A stretch of 5,456 nucleotides of DNA from Oscillospiraceae bacterium (lineage in GTDB: Bacteria; Bacillota; Clostridia; Oscillospirales; Ruminococcaceae), in assembly GCA_029062865.1 (NCBI GenBank), contig JAIDPG010000364.1, positions 1 to 5,456 on the forward strand, given 5' to 3'. The translations under genes and the position numbers were made by a program. The notes beneath the pieces were generated by a model. That model had not been told where the DNA came from, did not search any database, and was given only the letters and a program-made list of their open reading frames with translations. This document shows positions 1 to 5,456 of the stretch, piece by piece. How positions within the stretch are numbered: position 1 is the stretch's first letter; each line of letters starts with the position of its first letter.

Positions 1-191
1 TTAATAATGTGCGGGACCTTTGTTACGTGCTGAACGCCGATGATTTCGGTTACGTACTGGATTTCAATTCCGTAAACCTGCTCGCCGATGTTGAACGTCA
101 TTACTTTTCCAAGAATACTGTTGTCGGCAGCGAGCTTTCTGTCGCCCGACTGCTGCTTTGCGACCGCTTCTCTGATTACGTCATTAGTCAT
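1..191 (-). CDS. cheW: Chemotaxis coupling protein CheW, N-terminal 63 codons (partial)
   Basis: CheW is a cytoplasmic adaptor that joins the P5 domain of CheA to the tips of methyl-accepting chemoreceptors. The reading frame opens at the ATG at 191 and is still open at the window edge, so only the first 63 of a usual 140-170 residues are seen. After a polar N-terminal extension of about 28 residues comes the first strand pair of the CheW fold: KVMTFNIGEQVYGIEI, then YVTEIIGVQHVTKVP. This matches the family pattern F-x-[LI]-G-x-E/Q-x-Y-G-I-[DE]-I, followed by V-x-E-I and T-x-VP. The start at 191 is supported by an AAGGGGG ribosome binding site nine bases upstream; the internal ATG at the start of the core is less likely. 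It lies 14 nt behind the cheA stop and is almost certainly co-transcribed with cheA. The frame and motif are seen directly; the function is from the family. Confidence 0.93.
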   Translation of the reverse strand, partial: MTNDVIREAVAKQQSGDRKLAADNSILGKVMTFNIGEQVYGIEIQYVTEIIGVQHVTKVPHII

Positions 192-200
192 TTTATATTT

Positions 201-207
201 CCCCCTT
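201..207 (-). promoter_or_regulatory. Ribosome binding site of cheW
   Basis: Read on the minus strand this is AAGGGGG, a one-mismatch version of AAGGAGG, nine bases before the ATG at 191. It overlaps the TAA stop of cheA (206-208), so ribosomes finishing cheA are placed beside the cheW start, which suggests translational coupling. Confidence 0.7.
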
Positions 208-2326
208 AACCTATAAGCTGATTAGTGTCGATGATAAGCGAAATAGAGCCGTCGCCCATGATCGTGCACCCCGAAAGACCCTCGCCCTTGATGTTGTATC
301 TCGAAAGGTACTTCGGGAAGGGCTTTACTACTACCTGCTGCTCGCCTATCAGCTTATCGGCGAAGATGCACATACTCTTGTTGTCCGTTTCGACGAGCAG
401 GAGTATGCCATCCTTAAGGTCGGTGATTTCGGTATCTATCGCGAACTTCTCATGCAGGCGGAGGATAGGATAAACGACACCGCGTATCATAATCATTTCC
501 TTGCCGTTTGTATCGTTGAGCAGCTGGTCGGGTTCTACCTTGAAGCTCTCTCTGATAGTGGAAATCGGCACGGTGAACACAAGTCCGCCGACGGTGATCT
601 CCATACCGTCGATGATCGCCATTGTAAGCGGGATCTTGATAATAAAGTTCGTGCCCTCGCCCTTCTTGGAGTCAACGATGATCTGACCGCCGCACTTTTC
701 GATATTCGCCTTTACAACGTCCATTCCGACGCCGCGCCCCGAGAACTCGGTAACGACCTCGTTCGTGGAAAATCCCGGCAGGAGTATCATATTCTGGATC
801 TCTCTGTTGGAATATTCGCTTTCGGGCTTTGTGAGAAGGTTCATTCTCTTTGCCTTAGCCATTATCTTTTCGGGGTCAATGCCCTGTCCGTCGTCGGAAA
901 CCGTGATAACGACCTCTCCGGAGGCGTTCTGCGCGGACAATCTCAGTGTGCCCTTGGCGGGTTTGCCGAGCGCCTGTCTCGTCTCCGCGTCCTCCTCGCC
1001 GATGCCGTGGTCCATACAGTTGCGGACAAGGTGCATAAGCGGATCCTGCAGGTTATCAACGATAGACTTATCGACCTCGGTGTCCTCGCCCTCAAGGATA
1101 AAGTCGACCTCTCTGCCGAGCTTTTTCTTCATATCGCGGACGATTCTGTTCATTTTCTGGAACACGCCCGCCAGCGGCACCATTCTGATAGACATAACGG
1201 TGTCCTGAAGCTCGCCGGTGAGCTTTTTAAGATCGCGCGCCGCTTTGTTGAAGCTTTCGAGCTCCAGACCCTCAAGGTCGGGATTGGAGATAACCATAGA
1301 CTCGGTCGTGATGATCTCGCCGACGATATCATGCAGCGCGTCAAGCTTCGCGAGGTTTACACTGATGAGGTTCTGCTTTTGCTGACCCCCGGAGTTCGCG
1401 TTCGCGACAGCTGCCTGCGCCTTTTCAACCGCGCTCTTCTCCGCGGGCTTTGCCGCGGGAGCTTCCGCTGCGGGAGCGGGAGCGGAGGTCTTTTCGAGCT
1501 TTACTTCCTTCGCGGGTTCGGGCGGGAGCTCCGCCGCGGGCTTTTCTTCTGCCGCGGGAGCGCTTGTAAGCACCTCATATGACTGAACGTTCATCGCGCC
1601 CTGGATAAGGTTAAGGACATAATCGGTCTTGCCGTCATGTGCGGTGAACGATACGATAAAGCCGTTTTCGATAATTTCCTTTGAGGATTCGGCGTTGTTT
1701 TCAACGTCGCTCGGGGTGAACTCGAGGAACGAGCACTCGTCGCGGATCGTATTTACGAGCAGGAACGCGCGGAGATTTTCCATCTGGCAGCCGTCCTCGA
1801 AGAACACGCGCACGGTCGTCGAGCCGCCGCTCACTGCGGGAGCTGCGTCCTCTGCCGCTTCCTCATTGCCGCCCGCGGAATCCGCCGAGCTTACGCCCGA
1901 AGCCTCATTGTTCAGCTTATCGCGCGCCTTTATCAGCTTGTCGATAAGGTCGTCGAAATTCATCTGCTCATACTCGCCGTTTACGTTATTCTGGAGAGCC
2001 TCTATCTGCGCCTTATATGAGTCGGAAACCTGGAATACCAGATCGTACACGAAGCTCACGTCCGTGATAACGTCGGGGTTTTCTCTGATGACAAAGAACA
2101 TATCCTCCGCCTTATGCGCCAGAACGGACAGATTATCAAAGCCCATCATTGCCGACGAGCCCTTTATCGTATGCATTATACGGAAGATCTCTTTGATGTC
2201 GTCGTTTTCAAACGCGTTTGCCGTTTCTGTACGAAGCAGTATTTCGTCAAGCTGTTCCAATAGCGAATTGGTCTCAAAGAAATACATATCAAGCATTGCT
2301 TCCATGCCGGATTCGATTTTTGCCAT
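206..2326 (-). CDS. cheA: Chemotaxis histidine kinase CheA
   Basis: CheA autophosphorylates on a histidine in response to chemoreceptors and passes the phosphate to CheY/CheB-type response regulators, controlling flagellar rotation. The protein has 706 residues, within the usual range. Domains in order: P1 phosphotransfer domain (about 5-115) with the phosphorylated His52 in MHTIKGSSAMMGF; P2 regulator-binding domain (about 170-254); a flexible Ala/Pro/Glu/Lys linker (about 255-318); P3 dimerisation helices (about 320-380); P4 ATPase domain (about 381-567) with N-box HLVRNCMDHGI (Asn436), G1 box DDGQGI (478-483), GFST (518-521) and G2 box GRGVGMDVV (530-538); and P5 CheW-like domain (about 568-706). 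All catalytic motifs are intact. The ATG at 2326 is preferred because AAAGGAA lies eight bases upstream; the frame extends to a GTG at 2350 with a poor ribosome site. It is the first gene of a cheA-cheW operon. Confidence 0.97.
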   Translation of the reverse strand: MAKIESGMEAMLDMYFFETNSLLEQLDEILLRTETANAFENDDIKEIFRIMHTIKGSSAMMGFDNLSVLAHKAEDMFFVIRENPDVITDVSFVYDLVFQVSDSYKAQIEALQNNVNGEYEQMNFDDLIDKLIKARDKLNNEASGVSSADSAGGNEEAAEDAAPAVSGGSTTVRVFFEDGCQMENLRAFLLVNTIRDECSFLEFTPSDVENNAESSKEIIENGFIVSFTAHDGKTDYVLNLIQGAMNVQSYEVLTSAPAAEEKPAAELPPEPAKEVKLEKTSAPAPAAEAPAAKPAEKSAVEKAQAAVANANSGGQQKQNLISVNLAKLDALHDIVGEIITTESMVISNPDLEGLELESFNKAARDLKKLTGELQDTVMSIRMVPLAGVFQKMNRIVRDMKKKLGREVDFILEGEDTEVDKSIVDNLQDPLMHLVRNCMDHGIGEEDAETRQALGKPAKGTLRLSAQNASGEVVITVSDDGQGIDPEKIMAKAKRMNLLTKPESEYSNREIQNMILLPGFSTNEVVTEFSGRGVGMDVVKANIEKCGGQIIVDSKKGEGTNFIIKIPLTMAIIDGMEITVGGLVFTVPISTIRESFKVEPDQLLNDTNGKEMIMIRGVVYPILRLHEKFAIDTEITDLKDGILLLVETDNKSMCIFADKLIGEQQVVVKPFPKYLSRYNIKGEGLSGCTIMGDGSISLIIDTNQLIG

Positions 2327-2334
2327 ATTTTCAA

Positions 2335-2341
2335 TTCCTTT
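2335..2341 (-). promoter_or_regulatory. Ribosome binding site of cheA, fixes the start at 2326
   Basis: On the minus strand this reads AAAGGAA (within GGAAAGGAATTG), eight bases before the ATG at 2326. It lies downstream of the alternative GTG at 2350 and therefore argues against that longer start. Confidence 0.7.
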
Positions 2342-2348
2342 CCGAAAC

Positions 2349-2362
2349 ACGCCTTGCGGCGT
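2349..2362 (-). other. Small GNRA-tetraloop hairpin in the cheA leader
   Basis: On the minus strand the sequence is ACGCC-GCAA-GGCGT, a five-base-pair stem closed by a GCAA loop of the stable GNRA class. It ends about seven bases before the cheA ribosome binding site and would lie in the cheA mRNA leader. No U-tract follows, so it is not a terminator in that direction. The stem is seen directly; any effect on mRNA stability or translation is inference. Confidence 0.4.
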
Positions 2363-2393
2363 TTATTTTGAATTAACGTTCGGCGCAGCGGAC

Positions 2394-2421
2394 TAAATTT
2401 ATTCGCTTTATCTGCCGATTA
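2394..2421 (+). promoter_or_regulatory. Candidate SigD (sigma-28 type) motility promoter for the plus-strand gene
   Basis: TAAA at 2394-2397 and GCCGATTA at 2414-2421 are separated by 16 bases. The known SigD/FliA pattern in motility genes is TAAA, 14-16 bases, then GCCGATAA or GCCGATAT. Six of eight bases of the downstream box match, including the whole GCCGAT core. Transcription would start near 2428 and run into the gene at 2556. The match is seen; its use is inferred. A chance match is possible because the region is AT-rich, though GCCGAT itself is not an AT-rich string. Confidence 0.45.
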
Positions 2422-2446
2422 TATATAAAAGAACCGTTTTTTTGAA
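2418..2446 (-). promoter_or_regulatory. Candidate vegetative promoter of the cheA-cheW operon
   Basis: Read on the minus strand, TTCAAA (2446-2441) and TATAAT (2423-2418) are separated by 17 bases. The -10 box is a perfect consensus and the -35 matches four of six. Transcription would start near 2411, giving a cheA leader of about 85 bases. The -10 box overlaps the GCCGATTA box of the plus-strand SigD-like candidate, so the two polymerases could not occupy both sites at once. AT-richness raises the chance of false matches. Confidence 0.45.
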
Positions 2447-2485
2447 ATTTAAAAACCCGATTCTAAAATTTTTTTCAAAATCCCC

Positions 2486-2514
2486 TTTATTATTCTCTGA
2501 AAATATGTTACAAT
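2486..2514 (+). promoter_or_regulatory. Candidate extended -10 vegetative promoter for the plus-strand gene
   Basis: TGTTACAAT at 2506-2514 is a TGn-extended -10 element with box TACAAT (five of six to consensus). TTTATT at 2486-2491 sits 17 bases upstream as a weak -35, which an extended -10 can tolerate. Transcription would begin near 2521, leaving a leader of about 35 bases before the ATG at 2556. It would be the second, downstream promoter of this gene if the SigD-like site is also used. Confidence 0.5.
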
Positions 2515-2542
2515 ATTAGTAGAGATTATTTTTCCCGATGCT

Positions 2543-2549
2543 AGGAGGT
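2543..2549 (+). promoter_or_regulatory. Strong ribosome binding site, fixes the start at 2556
   Basis: AGGAGGT is a near-perfect anti-16S match, six bases before the ATG at 2556. It lies inside the frame that opens at the earlier ATG at 2538, so that upstream ATG is very unlikely to be the real start. Confidence 0.88.
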
Positions 2550-2555
2550 CAGTTT

Positions 2556-5330
2556 ATGGCGCAGATCCCTCAGATCAACAACCCCATAACCTCGAAAAAC
2601 TATAACTACAGTCCACGCCAGCAGGACGGTACGACCGACCCGTTTGACATTGTCAAGCTTACGGGCGTGGGAGCGGCGGGCGGTAATTCGGATTCCGCCT
2701 CAAGAAGCCGCCTCGAAATGGGCAACCGCGAGCTTATCCCGCTTTCGGTGCAGGTTGCTAAGGACCCGACGCTTGCTGTTGAGATGCTTAAGGATCTGCT
2801 CAACATCGAGGTGCTGAACCAAGCGCTCGTAACCGGCCACACCGAGCTTTACGGCAGCTTGCAGGATCTGGCGAAGGAGCTGTACGTCACCTCCGAGGAG
2901 CTTGTTGACGAAATTCAGAACCAGGAGCAGCAGAACACGATGTTCTCGGGGCACGAGTTCTACGACGTTCTCCGCGAGGTAGCTCAGACGACACGCGACC
3001 CGAACACCAAGGAACTTATCGGCAATCTGCTGAAATCGATAAACTTCGCGCAGAACAAGAACGAGATACTCGGCGCGCTTAGGGCGAACCTGAAATTCCT
3101 GTCCGAGTATTACTCCCCGAACGAGAAGCTCTCGCAGCGCCTGCTCGACCTTTCCCAGAAATGGGGTGCGGATGACGCGGACGAGTACTTCGAGCTTCTT
3201 AAGGGCGACACGCTTGATATCCTCAAGGACGTGAGCGGCAGTCTCCTCAACGATGACAAGACCCAGATGCTCATTCCGCTTATCACGCACAATCTCTCGC
3301 GCTACAACAACAATCCTTATATGTGCAAGGAATACTTCAACCTGCTTCTCACGCAGATAACCTCCGGCACGCTTCGGGAATCGCTTAAAAATTCCTTTAA
3401 CCGTCTGTACTCGGCTATCTTTGACAAGAACCCGATGCAGGACCCCCACACTATGGAAGAAGCTGCGAATATGGGAGAACAAGTCTCCGATATTAATTAT
3501 ACAACAAACTCAGCAAAAAATCAACCACTTTCGGGCGATTTGGACGAGAAAAATTTGCTTTTTGATGAGGTAAATACGCAAATTCAGCAAAATAGCAAAA
3601 TCGAAAGCGGAATTATTGGTGAAAATGCCAACCAAAATCGAGAGCCGATTGCGGTTTTTGACGAGGAAGGAAACCAAATCGGCTTTCAGGATCCGAACAT
3701 CAACCGAATTGTGGACGAAAACGGACAGGCAATTCCGTTCGAGCCCGAGCAGCCCGTGTTCGATCTTGACGGAAAGCTCGTCGGGTATCTGCCGCAGGCG
3801 ATGTTTGACGAGTTCGGCAGCCTTGTCGCGGGGCAGCCGCTTATGGACTCCGAGGGGAATTTTATACCGTATGTCGCGGGGCAGGAGGTTTTCGACGAAA
3901 ACGGGCACAGCGTCGGGCATCTCGCGGAAGTTTTGTTTGACGAAAACGGCGAAATTATCCAGCAGACGCTGGTTGACGGCTACGGAAACCCACTGTCGTT
4001 CACGCCGAGATACCCCGTGTTTGACGAATTCGGCGAGCAGGCGGGCTTTACTCCCGCGCTTGTAAGCCGCAACGGCAATCTTGTACTTAACCAGCCGCTT
4101 GTGGATATAAACGGCAACATTCTGCCGTTTGTGCCCGCGCTTCCGCTTTACGACCAAAAGGGCGTTATCATAGCGTATCAGCCGCGCGCGCTGTTCGACG
4201 CGGACGGAAACCCGATAATGCAGCCCTTAGTCGACGAGGACGGCTATCCGCTGGCGTCGATCCCGCAGGAGCCCGTTCTGAACGCCGTCGGGGAGCAAAT
4301 AGGCTTCCGCGCACGGCTTTACGATAAGAACGGCAAGCGTATTTTAAGCGAGCTTATCTTCGACGAGGACGGCAACGTCATCGCGGAGGGCGCGCTTTCG
4401 GAGAACGAGGAGCGCGAGCTCACGGGCTGGCACAAGTACCTCAACGAGCTTATGGGTCGGCAGGGCTACTCGCAGGAGCTGAAATCCACGGGCTACAATG
4501 TCGAGAGTATTCTCGCGGGTTACAACCGCGGGCGCTTCAGCGGGACGGACGCGCTGAAAAACCTTATCGAAGGCTTGTTTATGGCGAACGACAACAACGA
4601 CGCAAACGCCGAAGCCGTCGAACAAATTCAGCTGATGCACGACGATTTCGCCAAGGTGAACACGATGCAGGAGCTTATCGACGAGCTGAACTCGATGCTC
4701 CGCGATATGCCCGACATTCCGCTTCGCGAGCGGCTGTATGGCGTTTTCGTGCAGATCGTCGACAAAATGGCGGTGAAGAGCGAGCTTCCTCAGCACGGCG
4801 TTCGCCCGCCCGTCAGCTCGACGCTGGACAGCCTGACGGACTTTATTCAGACGAACATCAACAACCCCGCTCTGAAATCGCTTGACAGCTTCAACGCGTC
4901 AAATCTGCTGCAAAGCCTTTTGAACGCGCCGGGTGTTTTCACGCCGCTCGCGCACTATATTCTGCCGCTTGAGGTCGGCAATACGCGGGCGTTCGGGGAG
5001 CTTTGGGTTGACAACGACGAAAACAACCCGAACAACACTCCGACGACGCAGAGGAACTATCACCTGTTCCTGACGTTCGACGTAGACAGCATAGGGCGCT
5101 TTGAGCTTGATATGTACGCCCTCGGCGAGGACGTAAACCTGTCGCTTCTCTACCCGCCGAAGTTCGAGAAGGAGATCGACCCGATGAAGGACAGAGTGAA
5201 CAAGATAATAAGAAATATCGGCTACAAAACACAGAACTTCGAGACCGCGCCGCTTAAAAAGCCACACAATCTCGTGGAGGTTTTCCCGAAGATCACGGAT
5301 AAGCGGATCACGCTGAATAAAAGGGTATAA
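2556..5330 (+). CDS. Large repeat-containing protein with FliK-like C-terminal region (putative flagellar hook-length control family)
   Basis: This 924-residue protein has no signal peptide or membrane segment visible. Regions: disordered start (1-50); mostly helical region (about 60-295) containing NTMFSGHEFYDVLREV; polar Asn/Gln/Ser-rich linker (about 300-365); 17 hairpin-like D-x-x-G modules forming about 5.7 long repeats (366-612); a second helical region (about 613-775); and a C-terminal region (about 780-900) with ILPLEV, a strand GELWV, an Asn-rich loop, YHLFLTFDVDSIGRFELDMY and a closing helix before RNIGYKTQNFE. That last pattern (LPL...strand...F-D-x-x-x-[IL]-G-x-[VF]-E-[LV]...helix...GY) resembles the C-terminal domain of FliK, the secreted protein that sets hook length and switches export specificity. 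The divergent che operon and a SigD-like promoter fit a motility role. FliK assignment is inference, not certain. The linker (3480-3690) has lower GC and different codons. The start follows AGGAGGT; no gene follows in the window. Confidence 0.9.
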   Translation: MAQIPQINNPITSKNYNYSPRQQDGTTDPFDIVKLTGVGAAGGNSDSASRSRLEMGNRELIPLSVQVAKDPTLAVEMLKDLLNIEVLNQALVTGHTELYGSLQDLAKELYVTSEELVDEIQNQEQQNTMFSGHEFYDVLREVAQTTRDPNTKELIGNLLKSINFAQNKNEILGALRANLKFLSEYYSPNEKLSQRLLDLSQKWGADDADEYFELLKGDTLDILKDVSGSLLNDDKTQMLIPLITHNLSRYNNNPYMCKEYFNLLLTQITSGTLRESLKNSFNRLYSAIFDKNPMQDPHTMEEAANMGEQVSDINYTTNSAKNQPLSGDLDEKNLLFDEVNTQIQQNSKIESGIIGENANQNREPIAVFDEEGNQIGFQDPNINRIVDENGQAIPFEPEQPVFDLDGKLVGYLPQAMFDEFGSLVAGQPLMDSEGNFIPYVAGQEVFDENGHSVGHLAEVLFDENGEIIQQTLVDGYGNPLSFTPRYPVFDEFGEQAGFTPALVSRNGNLVLNQPLVDINGNILPFVPALPLYDQKGVIIAYQPRALFDADGNPIMQPLVDEDGYPLASIPQEPVLNAVGEQIGFRARLYDKNGKRILSELIFDEDGNVIAEGALSENEERELTGWHKYLNELMGRQGYSQELKSTGYNVESILAGYNRGRFSGTDALKNLIEGLFMANDNNDANAEAVEQIQLMHDDFAKVNTMQELIDELNSMLRDMPDIPLRERLYGVFVQIVDKMAVKSELPQHGVRPPVSSTLDSLTDFIQTNINNPALKSLDSFNASNLLQSLLNAPGVFTPLAHYILPLEVGNTRAFGELWVDNDENNPNNTPTTQRNYHLFLTFDVDSIGRFELDMYALGEDVNLSLLYPPKFEKEIDPMKDRVNKIIRNIGYKTQNFETAPLKKPHNLVEVFPKITDKRITLNKRV
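3651..4391 (+). repeat. In-frame tandem protein repeats, 43-44 residues each, about 5.7 copies
   Basis: Translated copies: a short first unit 366-399 (34 residues), then 400-443 (44), 444-486 (43), 487-529 (43), 530-572 (43) and a last unit 573-612 (40). Each full unit has three modules: PVFDxxGxxxGF, then xPxALFDxxGxxx, then QPLVDxxGNxLPFxP. The modules recur every 13-16 residues, which suggests stacked beta-hairpins with a tight turn at D-x-x-G. The first unit has two modules and lacks the middle one. Two modules are degenerate (SRNG in the fourth unit, NAVG in the sixth). At the DNA level the copies have diverged clearly, so this is not a recent slippage expansion. I could not match the unit to a named repeat family with confidence. 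Confidence 0.9.
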
Positions 5331-5427
5331 CATTTTGGTGGCGCATTAAAGGCGCGCTGCCTTCCGCATTAGCGCTTGGGAGAGCTGTCAAGGCGGCTTT
5401 CGTAAATTTTAGTCGCTACGCGGCGTC

Positions 5428-5456
5428 GGGGGTGCGAGGGGACACCCCTTCGGGGG
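5428..5456 (+). terminator. GC-rich hairpin cut by the window edge, possible terminator or intergenic repeat
   Basis: About 98 bases after the stop at 5330, GGGGTG (5429-5434) can pair with CACCCC (5443-5448). Alternatively, CCCC (5445-5448) can pair with GGGG (5453-5456) around a TTCG loop, a classic stable tetraloop. The segment 5435-5448 would form the left arm of a much longer stem if its complement continues beyond 5456. No T-tract is visible because the window ends here, so terminator is only one reading; a dispersed intergenic palindrome is another. The remaining sequence between 5331 and 5427 shows no gene or RNA I recognise. Confidence 0.35.

Noticed and set aside
452..1582. Long open frame of 376 codons on the plus strand
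   Set aside because: It lies entirely antisense to cheA, whose domains P3-P5 are unmistakable here. The translation is rich in Leu, Arg and Asp without any family pattern, and there is no ribosome site; it is a shadow of codon bias.
2327..2350. GTG at 2350 as the start of cheA
   Set aside because: The upstream sequence has only a short AAGGC, too close to the GTG, whereas the ATG at 2326 has AAAGGAA at eight bases. The extra eight residues are not part of the P1 domain.
1629..2396. Open frame of 255 codons on the plus strand
   Set aside because: It is antisense to the P1-P2 part of cheA and very rich in Ser, as expected from the complement of cheA codons. No ribosome site or recognisable domain is present.
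2377..2401. Left-facing SigD-like site for cheA (TAAA, 13 bases, GCCGAACG on the minus strand)
   Set aside because: The spacer is shorter than the accepted 14-16 bases and the downstream box keeps only GCCGA; the left-facing TATAAT promoter is a better candidate.
2538..2555. Upstream ATG at 2538 as the start of the large gene
   Set aside because: The AGGAGGT ribosome site (2543-2549) lies inside this stretch and is ideally spaced for the ATG at 2556; nothing similar precedes 2538.
2700..4157. Open frames on the minus strand opposite the large gene (2700-3482 and 3510-4157)
   Set aside because: Both are complements of the well-supported plus-strand gene. Their repeat-like Val/Lys/Arg-rich translation simply mirrors the sense repeats.
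3651..4391. CRISPR array or DNA-level tandem repeat
   Set aside because: The periodicity is at the protein level only. The DNA copies are diverged, in frame, and show no identical repeats alternating with unique spacers.
5342..5371. Direct repeat CGCATTA (5342-5348 and 5365-5371) as an insertion or attachment mark
   Set aside because: Seven bases are too short to mean much and there are no terminal inverted repeats, transposase or integrase nearby.

Overview
This 5.46 kb window looks like part of a flagellar/chemotaxis locus from a Gram-positive anaerobe, probably a Clostridia-type Firmicute. The evidence is strong AGGAGG-type ribosome binding sites, very AT-rich promoter DNA between moderately GC-rich genes, and a CheA with a complete P1-P5 layout. 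The species cannot be named from the sequence alone.

Layout: the left part reads on the minus strand. It holds a chemotaxis operon that starts with cheA (start 2326, stop 206) and continues 14 nt later into cheW, whose first 63 codons are present before the window ends. A 229-bp AT-rich divergent control region (2327-2555) follows, with candidate promoters in both directions. On the plus strand, 2556-5330 encodes one large protein of 924 residues. The last 126 bp are non-coding and end inside a strong GC-rich hairpin cut by the window edge.

The large protein is the least ordinary element. It has a helical N-terminal region, an AT-rich linker with different codon use, and about 5.7 copies of a 43-44 residue repeat built from three short D-x-x-G hairpin-like modules. 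A second helical region follows. The C-terminal region (about 780-900) resembles the C-terminal domain of flagellar hook-length control proteins (FliK family). A SigD-like promoter candidate upstream and the divergent cheA operon fit a motility role, but the FliK assignment is an inference from pattern and context.

How the genes may work together: CheW links chemoreceptors to the CheA kinase, which phosphorylates CheY/CheB-type regulators. If the FliK-like reading is right, the divergent gene contributes to building the flagellum that this signalling pathway steers. The shared control region would let both sides be expressed with the motility programme.
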